A stretch of 36,870 bases of DNA from SKLM01 sp964450435 (GCA_964450435.1 CAYVCX010000026.1:1-36870), one strand, 5' to 3'; shown: positions 1-8,909, counted from the stretch's first letter. Made by a program: numbers and translations. The notes: a model not told the origin generated them from the sequence alone.

Positions 1-140
1 GAACAATAGTATATCGCCTCTCGATCTTTTCTACAACTGGGACGGATGGGGAGTGGCAAAGGTCGGGACGGAAGCTGCTGGAGGGAGCAGCACCAGCGGG
101 CGTGCAGACGGGCGCGGGATCTCGCCGCCGAGGGGGGGCG
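1..140. other. Short non-coding flank downstream of mobA
   Basis: This stretch follows the mobA stop codon. No start codon with a ribosome binding site and no recognisable protein was seen. Open frames that cross it are compositional shadows of mobA. A convincing terminator hairpin with a T-run was not found. Confidence 0.5.
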
Positions 141-773
141 TCAGCCGGCGGGCCGGTCCTGTCGGTTGGCTGGCCAATCCTCCCGCGCCGCCTGCCACTC
201 CTGGGGGGTGTTGATGTTGCGGAAGGAGGTCAGGTGGGGATCGAGGAGACGAACCTCTTCCGGCGTCACGTACCGCACGCGCACCTGGTGGAAGAAGGAG
301 ACAATGCGGCGCTGCCCGGCGCGGATGGCGGCCTCGATGGCGGGAACGCAGGTGCGTCGGTAGGCGGCGTGCAGGGGCTCGACGTTCTTGCCGCAGCGCA
401 GGAGAGCCACGTCGGCGCCGGCGGCCCAGGCGGCGAAAGCGCGCAGTAGGTGCGGCTTCAAGAAGGGCATGTCGCAGCCCACCGCCAGGCTGAGATCGAA
501 GGAGGCTGCCTGGAGCCCGGCGTGCAGGCCGCCGAGGACGCCGACGTCGGGGAAGCGGTCCTGCACCACCGGGACGCCGAGGCCCGCATAGGGTGCCAAA
601 TCCCCGGAGACGATCAGGACCTCGCTGCACAACCCGAGCATGCGGTCGAGGACGATCTGGATGAGAGATTGCCCGTCGAGTTGCAGGAACGCTTTGTCCT
701 GGCCCATGCGCTGGCTGGCGCCGCCAGCCAGCACGAGACCGGTCAGGTCATCCTTGGGCTGTTCGCCCCGCAT
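141..773 (-). CDS. mobA: Molybdenum cofactor guanylyltransferase MobA
   Basis: MobA transfers GMP from GTP to molybdopterin in the cytoplasm, giving the bis-guanine dinucleotide cofactor used by formate dehydrogenases of the DMSO-reductase family. The 210-aa product starts with the family's nucleotide-binding signature LVLAGGASQRMGQDKAFLQL at about residues 13-32. It also has the metal/substrate motif CDMPFL near residue 100 and the usual length of about 200 aa. The ATG at 773 lies inside the end of the upstream ArsA-like gene (26-nt overlap), so translation is probably coupled. Being last in a cluster that encodes a molybdo- or tungsto-selenoenzyme, it most likely supplies cofactor to the FdhA encoded at 2450-4525. 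The identity is secure. Dedicated service to that enzyme is inference. Confidence 0.93.
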   Translation of the reverse strand: MRGEQPKDDLTGLVLAGGASQRMGQDKAFLQLDGQSLIQIVLDRMLGLCSEVLIVSGDLAPYAGLGVPVVQDRFPDVGVLGGLHAGLQAASFDLSLAVGCDMPFLKPHLLRAFAAWAAGADVALLRCGKNVEPLHAAYRRTCVPAIEAAIRAGQRRIVSFFHQVRVRYVTPEEVRLLDPHLTSFRNINTPQEWQAAREDWPANRQDRPAG

Positions 774-1695
774 CGCGGAAGAGCCGCCTCTCCACCTCTT
801 TGAGCCGGTCGATGCCCTTGATCTCGTAGGGAAGCAGCGGCAGGGTGGTCAGTCCGATGGTGTCTCCGTACTGGGCCTCCAGCATCTCAATGTACGGCCG
901 CTGCATGTCGCGGCGCCGGCGTAGGAAGTCGCATTCGACATCGACGACCACATTGTTGACGATGAGATGTTGCACGTGGATCCCGTGCCGCTCGAGGCTT
1001 CTTCTCACGCGCCGCGTCTGATAGACTCCCAGGGCCTCGGGAATGGTCACCAGGATGAACCCGACGTTGGTCGGATCGGTGAAGAAGCCGGTCACCTCCT
1101 GGGCCAATTCCTTCCAGCCCTCGATAAGGTCCGTGAACGGGGTCCTGCCCAGGTTGAAGGTGTCCCGGAGTTCCACGTAGACCCGGGGAGCCGTGCGCAG
1201 GTGCTCGATGAAGCGCCGCGGCAGATTGAGCAGCCGAAGTGTGTCGCCGGCAGGCGCCGTGTCCCAGACGACGAGATCGTAACGCTCCTCCTGAACCCGC
1301 TCCAGGATGTAGTCGAGCATGAACTCCTCCTGGATGCCGGGCGCCATGGCCACGTAGTCGACGATCTCGTCGTAGGGCAGGTCGACCAGGGCCGAGGCAG
1401 CCTCGTAGACCTGGGGCCCGAACTTGTCCTTCCAGCGACGCATCACCTCGTCGGGGTCGATCTCGAGGGCGAAGAGGTTCTCGACGCGGCGAATCGCTTT
1501 CTCCCGGGGGCCGATCTCCACCTCGAATATGTCGGACAGCGAGGGGGTGTAGTCGCTGGTGATGATCAGCGTCTGCCGTCCGTGCATGGCATAATGGAGC
1601 GCCGCGGCCGCGGACGAGGTTGTCTTCCCCACACCGCCCTTGCCGCCGAACATGAGGACGCGTCTTTCTGCGCGATCCAACTCCATCAAGGTCAT
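748..1695 (-). CDS. ArsA/Get3-family (TRC40-like) ATPase
   Basis: This is a 315-aa cytoplasmic P-loop ATPase of the ArsA/Get3 branch of the SIMIBI class. The deviant Walker A GGKGGVGKTT sits at about residues 17-26 and a switch motif DTAPAGDTLRLL near residue 144. Family members pump arsenite with ArsB, deliver tail-anchored proteins, or act as metallocentre chaperones like CooC. There is no arsenic gene or membrane partner nearby. The gene lies between a ferritin-like gene and mobA at the tail of a hydrogenase/formate dehydrogenase cluster, which suggests a role in metal-centre assembly or enzyme maturation (inference). The ATG at 1695 has only a weak ribosome binding site, and an in-frame ATG at 1686 is an alternative. 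The fold is certain and the substrate is unknown. Confidence 0.85.
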   Translation of the reverse strand: MTLMELDRAERRVLMFGGKGGVGKTTSSAAAALHYAMHGRQTLIITSDYTPSLSDIFEVEIGPREKAIRRVENLFALEIDPDEVMRRWKDKFGPQVYEAASALVDLPYDEIVDYVAMAPGIQEEFMLDYILERVQEERYDLVVWDTAPAGDTLRLLNLPRRFIEHLRTAPRVYVELRDTFNLGRTPFTDLIEGWKELAQEVTGFFTDPTNVGFILVTIPEALGVYQTRRVRRSLERHGIHVQHLIVNNVVVDVECDFLRRRRDMQRPYIEMLEAQYGDTIGLTTLPLLPYEIKGIDRLKEVERRLFRDAGRTAQG

Positions 1696-1767
1696 ATCGT
1701 AATCTCAACTAGAGATCATCCGTTGGGTGGCTCTCCAACGTCCCCCAGGCCTCGAACAATCCCAATC

Positions 1768-2280
1768 CTAGCCACCCCAGGGCATCTGGGCGTATTCCTC
1801 GAATGCCGTGTCGTGAAGACGCTCGAAGAAGCGCGCGTGACCGCGCTCCCACCGGGCAAGCATCTCCAGGGCCTCCCGGGCCTCGCCCTCCGCCCCCTCG
1901 GCGGCCGACTCGTAGAACTCGACGAAGTCGCGCTCGATGAGGTAGGCCATGCGCAGCACCGATAGGTCGGGGACCATCGATTCTGCCACCGTCTGATCCA
2001 GCAGCTCGGAGGCGGCGCGGGCGGAGAAGAACCCCTCCTGCTCCAGGTCCGCGGCCGTCCCGGGCGGCGCCTCGCCGCCTGTGGTGGGCGCAGTAGGACC
2101 ACCTGTCAGGGCGGCGAGCAGATCCTCGATGAACTCGATGTGCTTCTGCTCCTCCCCGGCCAGACGCTGGAAGGCGCCCACGACGCCCGCGTGCTGCATA
2201 CGGTCCGCGTTCTCCTCGAAGAAGCGCTTCCCCTCACGCTCTCGCTGGAGAGCGTACTCATAGATCTTGCGGATGTCCAT
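1768..2280 (-). CDS. Ferritin-like (rubrerythrin-type) diiron protein
   Basis: This 170-aa protein has two helix pairs of the ferritin-like fold. The first carries GEEQKHIEF at about residues 42-50, an EExxH iron motif. The second carries IERDFVEFYESAA and then WERGHARFF at about residues 145-153, so the second EExxH is altered to ERGH. A Pro/Gly/Thr-rich linker (about residues 60-77) joins the halves. There is no C-terminal rubredoxin domain, so it is not a full rubrerythrin. Relatives reduce peroxide or store iron. Here it may protect the oxygen-sensitive selenoenzymes encoded upstream (inference). AAGGAG six bases before the ATG at 2280 supports the start. It is probably co-transcribed with fdhA, 169 bases away. 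Confidence 0.8.
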   Translation of the reverse strand: MDIRKIYEYALQREREGKRFFEENADRMQHAGVVGAFQRLAGEEQKHIEFIEDLLAALTGGPTAPTTGGEAPPGTAADLEQEGFFSARAASELLDQTVAESMVPDLSVLRMAYLIERDFVEFYESAAEGAEGEAREALEMLARWERGHARFFERLHDTAFEEYAQMPWGG

Positions 2281-2449
2281 ATCTCACTCCTTGTCGGTGC
2301 GGCTGGGACCTGAGCTAAGGATCACCGGCGGTGCTTCCCCGGCGTCCCGGGCGGACAGGCCGCGCGGCGACTCGCCGTCCGCCCTCCGGCTCTCACCCGA
2401 GGGCGTGCGGTCGGATTCTGCATCGGTTGGCTGTTCTCCGGGTACGATG

Positions 2450-4525
2450 CTACTCTCCCGGGCGACCATCGGCCGCCTCGACGTTGACGGCACAGACCTT
2501 GTATTCCGGGATTTTCGCCGTGGGATCGAGAGCCGAGTTCGTGAGTTCGTTTGCCGCAGCCTCCGCATAATGGAACGGAATGAAGACGACACCAGGATGG
2601 ATGCGGGAGGTAATCCGCGCAGCCAGCTCGATCTCCCCCCGCCGGCTCGCCACCCTCACGCGCTCACCGTCTTCGAGGCCGATCCGTTCCGCATCCCCGG
2701 GATGGAGCTCGACGTAAGGCTCTGGTGCTTCCTGCTCCAGTTTCTCCGAACGGCGGGTCATGGTACCTGTATGCCAGTGAAACATCATACGGCCGGTGGT
2801 CAGGACGAAGGGGTACTCATCGTCCGGAAGCTCCACGGCCTCCTTGAACTCGAGCGCGTGGAAGCGCCCCACGCCCCGACTGAACGTTCCTTTATGCAGA
2901 TAGGGCGTGCCGGGATGCTCATCGGAAGGCACCGGCCACTGCAGGAAGCCTTCTCGCTCCAGGCGGCTGTAGGACACTCCACCGTAGATGGGTGTGAGGG
3001 CGGCGATCTCGTCCATGACCTCCTCTGCCGACGAGAACTCGAAGCCCGAGCCTCCCATCCGCTGGGCCAGAAGACATAGAATCTCCCAGTCCGCCTTTGC
3101 CGCCCCGATCGGTTCGATCGCCTTCCGTACGCGCTGTATCCTGCGGTCCGTGCCCGTGAACGTGCCGTCCTTCTCCGCGAACGACGCCGCCGGGAGGACG
3201 ACGTCGGCCAGCTCGGCTGTCTCCGACACAAAGATGTCCTGCACCACGAGGAAGGGAACTTCCTGCAAGCACTGCCGCACGTGGTTGACGTCGGGGTCCG
3301 ACAGCATCGGATTCTCGCCCATGACGAACAGGGCGCGCGTCTCGCCTGTGCACCCCCCGTCGACCATCGCCGTCACCGTCAGTCCCACTGCGTCGGAGAG
3401 CCCTTTCACGTCCCATGCACGCCCGAACTTGTCCCGTGTGGCTGGATCGGTCACAGCCTGATAGCCGGGATACACGTTGGGCAGTCCGCCCAGGTCGCAG
3501 GCGCCCTGCACGTTGTTCTGACCGCGCAGAGGGTTGACGCCGCCACCGGGAATGCCCACGTTGCCGGTGAGCATCGCCAGGTTGGCGCACGACTTCACGT
3601 TGTCGGTGCCGGTGGTGTGTTGCGTGATGCCCATGGCATAGAGAATGGCCGCGGGACTACCCTGCGCGTACATCCGCGCTGCCCGGCGCAGATCGTCGGG
3701 CCGGATGCCGCTGATCTCCTCCACGCGTTCTGGCGTGTACGAACTCACCAGCTCGCGAAGCTCCTCGTAGCCCTCGGTCCGCTCCTCTATGAAGTCCTGA
3801 TCCTCCAGTCCCTCGCTGATAATGACGTTCATCATCCCGTTGATCCAGGCCACGTCGGTGCCGGGGCGGGGCTCCAGATAGAGATCGGCCATACGAGCGA
3901 TATGGATCTCCCGGGGATCAACGACGACGATCTTGGCCCCTCGTTCCTTGGCCTCCATCACGTGGCTGGCGACCAGCGGGTGAGCCTCGGAGGTGTTGGA
4001 GCCCGTGATCAGGAAACACTCCGTATGCTCGCTGAACTCCGGAATGGAGTTTGTCATCGCTCCACTGCCAAACGCGGCGACCAGACCGGCCACCGTAGGA
4101 GCGTGTCAGAGCCGGGCGCAGTGATCGACGTTGTTCGTCTTGATCACCGCGCGGGCCAGCTTCTGGATGAGATAGTTCTCCTCGTTCGTGCACTTGGCCG
4201 AGGCCAGGAACGCGATGCTATCCGACCCGAACCCGTCGCGGGTGTCGATGAGCTTCTCCGCGATCAAGTCGAGCGCCTCATCCCACGTCGCCTCCTCGAA
4301 CCCCGACGAAGGGCCGTCGCCTCGTCGAATAAGAGGCACCTTCAAGCGGTCGGGATGGTCGACGAAGGATGCAGCGTTCCAGCCCTTGATGCACAGGCCC
4401 CCACGGCTGATAGGGTGCTCCTTGTCCGGCAGAACGCCCGTGATCTCCCCGTCCAATACCTGCAGATAGAGCGTGCAGCCAGCGCCGCAATAGACGCAAG
4501 TGGTGCAAACGTTTCCATACTCCAT
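2450..4525 (-). CDS. fdhA: Selenocysteine-containing formate dehydrogenase catalytic subunit
   Basis: This is a cytoplasmic molybdenum/tungsten bis-MGD formate dehydrogenase of 691 aa interconverting formate and CO2. The reading frame is interrupted once, by TGA at 4106-4108, codon 140. The context is DHCARL-U-HAPTVAGL, matching the active-site Sec and following His of E. coli FdhF. The frame is open on both sides, and a SECIS-like hairpin follows at 4076-4094. N-terminal cysteines 10, 13, 17 and 45 bind a [4Fe-4S] cluster, with Lys47 in CIKG. The C-terminal molybdopterin-dinucleotide domain (about residues 570-691) is complete. The start at 4525 is chosen because GAGGGAG precedes it; an upstream GTG/ATG at 4558 would add 11 residues. 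It sits downstream of mvhA, so it probably feeds the HdrA complex. Annotated without recoding it would wrongly split into two genes. Confidence 0.95.
4076..4094 (-). promoter_or_regulatory. bSECIS-like hairpin of fdhA
   Basis: Counting from the base after the UGA, positions 12-30 form a perfect seven-pair stem (two G-U) GGTGGCC/GGTCGCC with a five-base apical loop GGTCT. The loop sequence and its 18-base distance from UGA equal those I recall for E. coli fdhF, whose loop guanines contact SelB. This supports selenocysteine insertion rather than termination. The fold was made by eye and no energy was calculated. Confidence 0.85.
4106..4108 (-). other. Recoded UGA selenocysteine codon (Sec140 of FdhA)
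   Basis: The minus-strand codon is TGA, flanked in frame by codons for ARL before and HAPTVAGL after. This is exactly the conserved Cys/Sec site of formate dehydrogenases. The frame is open for 139 codons before it and 551 codons after it. Confidence 0.93.
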
Positions 4526-4646
4526 GCTATTCTCCCTCGCGCAATTCTGGTCAGTCAACTATTCCTTCAGCCAGCACGGATCACCTCGCGACCTAGAAGA
4601 TCGTCCAGTCCAGACTCTTCCTCGCGAAATCCGCTGATACTACTCC

Positions 4647-6113
4647 TTAGTCCCGGCGGATCTCCTGTACCAATTCCTGCTCTTCGTTGTAGAGCCGCAC
4701 GATCATGGGCATCTGACCTGGCAAAGTGTGGGTTGCGCAGCCGAAACACGGATCGTATGCGCGAAACGCCATCTCGATCTTGTTCAGCAGACCGTCGTCG
4801 ATCACCTGGCCGCCGCGCACCAGATCTTGAGCCGCTTTCTTGATCGACATGCTGATGGCGGCGTAGTTGTTCGTCGTGCCGACGATCAGGTTGACCCGTT
4901 CAAGCAGCCCGTTCTCGTCCGCGACGTAGTGATGGGTCAGCGTGCCCCGCGGGGCTTCAACGATGCCCACACCCTCGCCTGGCGTTTCGGTGGGGATTGT
5001 CCGGATCTCCTTGCTGGTGATCTCTGGATCTTCGGCCAGCTCCAAAGTTCGCTCGGCGGCGTAGAGGAGCTCGATCAGCCGGGCCCAATGGGTAGCCAGT
5101 GTGGCGTGCACCGGCTTTCCGCCCAGTGTATCGTAGAAGCGCTCATACTCAGCCTGCGCCTTGGCTGTCGCCATACCGTCGGCCGCGTTGAGTCGGCTCA
5201 GAGGCGTGGCTCGATAGACGCCGCTCTCGGGACCGTCGACGAACCCCTTCCACCCTATCTGCTTCAGATAGGGGAACTTCAGGTAGGTCCACGGCTCGAC
5301 GTGCTCCGCCACAACGTCCAGGTATTCGTGCGCGCTGTACCTGAGGAGTTCCTTGCCATCCGGGCCAACCACCCGGACCTGGCCGTCGTAGAAGTTGACC
5401 TGGTCGTTCTCATCCACCAGCCCCATGTAGTAAGTCTCGTGGGCAAATGCGTCGTTCAGGATCATGTCGACGTACGCCTGGTTCTGGAGAACCACATCGT
5501 CGAACAACTGGAGGGAGAACTGGGCCGTTTCAACGGAGCGCTCCGCGATCTCCACGATCCGTTTCCGTTCGTCCTCGGTGATGGGCTTGCTCATCCCGCC
5601 CGGGATACAGCTCGCCGAATGGATGTACCGGCCGGCCACAATGTTGGCGATCTCGTGGTTCTCCTGCAGAAGCTGCACCACGCGTGCCCCCGTTTCCTGG
5701 CCGACTTTCTGCACCACGCCCAGCAGGTTGCGCTGGGCCTTTGGCGCGTCGGGACCGACGACGAAATCGGGTGCTGCCAGCGCGTAGAAGTGAGTAGCAT
5801 GATCGGCGACGAAGAAGGAGGCGTACAGCAGCTCACGCAGCTTCTTGGCCGCTGGTGGTGGATCGACGTGGTACACGGCGTCGCCCGCCTTGGCGGCAGC
5901 GACGTGGTGCGCCAGCGGACACACACCGCAGATGCGCTGCGTGATGCGCGGCATCTCTTCCACCGGTCGGCCTTCGCAGAACTTCTCGAACCCGCGCAAC
6001 TCCGGGATCACCAGATAGGCGTTAGCCAGCTCTCCATCCTCATTCAGGAAGAGATCGATCCGGCCGTGGCCCTCCAGGCGCGTAATGGGGTCTATACTAA
6101 TCTTTTGGCTCAT
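4647..6113 (-). CDS. mvhA: [NiFe] hydrogenase large subunit, MvhA-like (group 3c)
   Basis: This is the catalytic subunit (488 aa) of a cytoplasmic hydrogenase that splits or forms H2. The nickel ligands lie in RICGVC (Cys62, Cys65) and in DPCFGCATH at residues 454-462. A 26-residue tail after His462 would be removed by a maturation endopeptidase. In methanogens MvhA pairs with MvhG and passes electrons through MvhD to HdrA, and the neighbours here are the same. The start at 6113 overlaps the mvhG stop by four bases (ATGA), with AGAGGA upstream. The only maturation protease in the window is linked to the other hydrogenase (18401-19690), so a second protease may be encoded elsewhere. Group 3c is assigned from gene context and sequence style, not from a tree. 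Confidence 0.93.
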   Translation of the reverse strand: MSQKISIDPITRLEGHGRIDLFLNEDGELANAYLVIPELRGFEKFCEGRPVEEMPRITQRICGVCPLAHHVAAAKAGDAVYHVDPPPAAKKLRELLYASFFVADHATHFYALAAPDFVVGPDAPKAQRNLLGVVQKVGQETGARVVQLLQENHEIANIVAGRYIHSASCIPGGMSKPITEDERKRIVEIAERSVETAQFSLQLFDDVVLQNQAYVDMILNDAFAHETYYMGLVDENDQVNFYDGQVRVVGPDGKELLRYSAHEYLDVVAEHVEPWTYLKFPYLKQIGWKGFVDGPESGVYRATPLSRLNAADGMATAKAQAEYERFYDTLGGKPVHATLATHWARLIELLYAAERTLELAEDPEITSKEIRTIPTETPGEGVGIVEAPRGTLTHHYVADENGLLERVNLIVGTTNNYAAISMSIKKAAQDLVRGGQVIDDGLLNKIEMAFRAYDPCFGCATHTLPGQMPMIVRLYNEEQELVQEIRRD

Positions 6114-7114
6114 GCTTTATCCTCTTTAGATTTCTTTCCGTACTTCAACGCGCTCAGAAGAGAGTTGGCCAACCCGAACCGGTAGCTGAGCCCGGCTGGA
6201 TCGACAACCGTATCCATGATCTGTCCTATAGTTTCTGGTTCGTCCGTGTCGATCAGCGCGCCGATCGCGCTGAGGAGCTTGGCGCCTTGATCGACGACCC
6301 CCTCCGGCGGACCGTAGCAGCCGCGGCAGGGCATATTGCCGCTGATACAAGGCAGGCCGCACCCTGCTCGGGTGACTGGTCCACAGCAGATGACGCCCTG
6401 GGCCAGGAAACACGCCTCCTGGTCGAGCTCGACCTCGTGTGGCCGCTTCCATTCCTTCACGCGAAATCCGCCCTCCCCCTTCTCCCGAGGACAGACGTCG
6501 CAGTTCGTCTTGGCGTCGACTCCGATGGTAGCGCGCCGCTCCGGCAGCCCCCCGTTCAGGATCGTCTGGAAGACGTTCCACACCTGGTCCGCTACCGGCG
6601 GACAGCCAGGCATGAAGTAGTCAACATCTACCCTCTGATCCAGCGTGAAGACCTGGTCGTAGAACGTGGGAATCTCGATCGTGCCCTCTGGCATCTCGAC
6701 CGACGGGATGGGGCGGGTCCCACGCGAGTCGTCCACCGACGGGGCGGAATCGTAGACCCGCTCCAGGATCGACTCGGCATCGTAGAAGTTTGCCAGGCCA
6801 GGGATGCCCCCGGTGTGCGCGCAAGCGCCGAAGGAGACCAGGACCCGCGACTTCTGCCGCAGCAGGTGGGCAACGTGCTCATTCTCACTGGAGCGAATCG
6901 CCCCGTTGAAGAAGCAAACGTCGATCTCATCGTCCTCCAGCGCCTCTACGTCGCTGTACTTGAAGTCCATGAGACAGGGCCAGAAGACGATGTCGACCTT
7001 CTCTCCCGTTGCTATGAGCTGCATCCCCAACTCGGTGATCGTGATCTCGCACCCGCCGCAGCTGGCCGCCCAGTAGAATGCAAGTTTGGGCTTCGCGTTC
7101 GATTTCAGAGTCAT
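6110..7114 (-). CDS. mvhG: [NiFe] hydrogenase small subunit, MvhG-like
   Basis: This 334-aa iron-sulfur subunit carries electrons between the NiFe site of MvhA and the MvhD module. It begins, after a short basic stretch, with AFYWAASCGGCEITITELG, the proximal-cluster CxxC signature, with no twin-arginine signal peptide, so it is cytoplasmic. Further cluster cysteines occur in GACAHTGG, PGCPP, CGPVTRAGCGLPC and MPCRGCYG. Its ATG at 7114 overlaps the stop of the upstream HdrC-MvhD fusion gene by four bases and has GGAGG about ten bases upstream. Tight overlaps on both sides argue for fixed stoichiometry with MvhA and the MvhD-containing partner. Confidence 0.93.
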   Translation of the reverse strand: MTLKSNAKPKLAFYWAASCGGCEITITELGMQLIATGEKVDIVFWPCLMDFKYSDVEALEDDEIDVCFFNGAIRSSENEHVAHLLRQKSRVLVSFGACAHTGGIPGLANFYDAESILERVYDSAPSVDDSRGTRPIPSVEMPEGTIEIPTFYDQVFTLDQRVDVDYFMPGCPPVADQVWNVFQTILNGGLPERRATIGVDAKTNCDVCPREKGEGGFRVKEWKRPHEVELDQEACFLAQGVICCGPVTRAGCGLPCISGNMPCRGCYGPPEGVVDQGAKLLSAIGALIDTDEPETIGQIMDTVVDPAGLSYRFGLANSLLSALKYGKKSKEDKA

Positions 7115-8079
7115 TGGCTTGCCTCCTCCTGCGTCGCCAGCTGTCCGAGCATTCCATCCACTTCGTTGCGGATACGACCTCTGTCCAGTGTGCCGATCTG
7201 GATGAACCGTACGGGGCCGTTGCCTATCGGCAAGCCGATACTCATCTGGCTAAGCGTCCGGTTCAGCAGTTCCGTCTTACAAGCACTGACGTGCGTCCCG
7301 CGCTTATAGTGACACTCACCCGGTGCGCAGCCGCAGATCAACACTCCCTCGATGCCAGAGTCGAGCGCCATGAGGGCCATCTCTGGATCGATCCGCCCGG
7401 AGCAGGGAATGTGGACAATCCGGACGTCTGGCGCATAGCTCTCCAGCAGAGCGACGTCCTCCACAGCGCGCAAGCACCAATCGCAGACGAAGACGATCAG
7501 CCGGGGCGCGCCATTGCCTGCTTCGACCTCGATCTGAGCCCGTACCTCGGCGTTGCTAACCCCGGGCCGTGAGATGGCGCCCATTGGACATGCCGCCACG
7601 CAGATCCCGCATCCCATGCATTCGTTCGCGTCCACCTCGGAGAGACGGTCCATCACCCCGTCGACCTCCTTCTCGACTAGGTGGGGCGCTTCATACGGAC
7701 AGGCCATCACGCAGATGCCGCAGCCGGAGCACAACGACTCGTCCACCGAAACGGTCTCCAGCGGCGACTCATAGCCGGCCTCGACCGCCAATTGCTTGAC
7801 CGCGCCGATGACCTCTGATATATGGATCTCTTGGGGGCAGGCTGGATAGCACAGATCGCAGGCGGAGCAGAGCCACGTTGTTGGACTCTCGAACGCTTCC
7901 TCGCGCATGTCCAACATCACCATGTGGAGCAGGCGGCGCGGGTTGTACTTAGGCTCAGTCTTCTGCTGGATCATGCACTTGCTGACACACGTCCCGCACG
8001 CAAAGCAAACGTCCAGATGCTCGCCGCCAGGGATGGCGCGAACCTGATCGCTGAACGAAACGGTTGAATCCGCGTTCAT
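7111..8079 (-). CDS. HdrC-ferredoxin-MvhD fusion protein
   Basis: This 322-aa electron-transfer protein has three parts. Residues about 1-95 resemble HdrC, with two cysteine groups (CFACGTCVSKC and CSACDLCYPAC). Residues about 98-155 hold two ferredoxin-type [4Fe-4S] motifs (CSGCGICVMACP and CMGCGICVAACP). Residues about 175-320 are an MvhD domain (FVCDWC, CSGRIDPEM, CGCAPGECHY), the [2Fe-2S] module that links hydrogenase or formate dehydrogenase to HdrA. The start at 8079 is preferred over 8109 because AGGAGG lies about nine bases upstream and the previous gene stops at 8081. Methanogens encode HdrC and MvhD separately. A fused form in a cluster without HdrB suggests a changed electron route. 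Domain calls are strong and the role is inferred. Confidence 0.88.
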   Translation of the reverse strand: MNADSTVSFSDQVRAIPGGEHLDVCFACGTCVSKCMIQQKTEPKYNPRRLLHMVMLDMREEAFESPTTWLCSACDLCYPACPQEIHISEVIGAVKQLAVEAGYESPLETVSVDESLCSGCGICVMACPYEAPHLVEKEVDGVMDRLSEVDANECMGCGICVAACPMGAISRPGVSNAEVRAQIEVEAGNGAPRLIVFVCDWCLRAVEDVALLESYAPDVRIVHIPCSGRIDPEMALMALDSGIEGVLICGCAPGECHYKRGTHVSACKTELLNRTLSQMSIGLPIGNGPVRFIQIGTLDRGRIRNEVDGMLGQLATQEEASQ

Positions 8080-8080
8080 A

Positions 8081-8908
8081 TCACTTCTCCTCCTGAAGCG
8101 GCGCATCACTGAACGTGAGCGAAATCGGCGGTGCAGTGGAGACGTCCGCTCCTGGCACGTACCCTAGCAAAGCTTCCACGTCCTGCCGAATCAGGTCATA
8201 TAGAACCGTTAACGGAATATGGGCCGGACAGGCCAGCTCACACTGTCGGCAGGCCACGCAGCGGTTAGCCATATGCATCGCCTTGATGAGATGAAACATC
8301 GGAAACTCCGGCGCTAGAATCCCCGGTTCGACCCACACCGGGTCCTCCAAGGCACAGGATTCGCAGAAGCAGACCGGGCAAATGTCGCGACAGCCGTAGC
8401 ACTTGACACACTTCAGGAACTGCTGCCGCCAGAACGCCTGCCGCTCCTCAAGCGACTTGTCGGCATACTCGGCGACTAGGGGATTGGGCGGTGCGGCTTC
8501 CCCGGGAGTCCCGATCAACGTGGCCGAGGGCCAGTTTTCGAGAGCGGGGTTAGGATCAGCACACGCGCAGCTCGTAGCCTCCTCACTCTCGCACGCAACC
8601 GCCAGGAGATCAACCCGCTCAAGATCCACCTGCTCCCGCTTCGCCATCTCCACCAGTGCCCGGGCGTCACACGCTCGGGCCACCATACCGAAGTGCGCCT
8701 CAGGATAGCGCTTCTGCAACAAGGAGATGATCTTGCCCATCGCATAGCGGGGTTCTAGCACGAGGCCGGAGAGGTCATCCCCATGACGGAAGAGATGGGG
8801 TGCCGTTCCGGCATCCGTCCGCCGTAGGGCCAGCACACCATCCAAGCTCTCAAGCTTCTCTGCTACGAGGCTACGAAGCTCCATCATTAGACTGTCTCGT
8901 CCTACCAT
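8081..8908 (-). CDS. HydB/FrhB-like 4Fe-4S electron-transfer protein
   Basis: This 275-aa protein has an N-terminal alpha/beta region with ARACDARALVEMAKREQVD at about residues 75-93, comparable to the CDLHAL region of HydB (21343-22374) and to FrhB/FdhB proteins. A cysteine-rich centre (CVKCYGCRDICPVCFCESC) and a C-terminal cluster motif (CVACRQCELACP) follow, so at least two [4Fe-4S] clusters are expected. Such subunits carry electrons to or from a flavin or nicotinamide partner, as in FloxB or sulfhydrogenase beta. The start at 8908 is chosen because GGGGGAG lies about seven bases upstream and the previous gene stops at 8910; 8932 is an alternative. It occupies the place where hdrB might be expected but has no CCG domain. 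The exact family is uncertain. Confidence 0.75.
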   Translation of the reverse strand: MVGRDSLMMELRSLVAEKLESLDGVLALRRTDAGTAPHLFRHGDDLSGLVLEPRYAMGKIISLLQKRYPEAHFGMVARACDARALVEMAKREQVDLERVDLLAVACESEEATSCACADPNPALENWPSATLIGTPGEAAPPNPLVAEYADKSLEERQAFWRQQFLKCVKCYGCRDICPVCFCESCALEDPVWVEPGILAPEFPMFHLIKAMHMANRCVACRQCELACPAHIPLTVLYDLIRQDVEALLGYVPGADVSTAPPISLTFSDAPLQEEK

Positions 8909-8909
8909 T

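Noticed and set aside
748..1695. Arsenite efflux ATPase ArsA
   Set aside because: It has a single ATPase half and no arsB, arsD or arsR gene nearby. Only the ArsA/Get3 fold is supported.
2450..4558. Reading fdhA as two genes or as a pseudogene with a nonsense mutation
   Set aside because: The only break is TGA at the catalytic Sec codon. Both sides are in the same frame and a SECIS-like hairpin follows at the expected distance.
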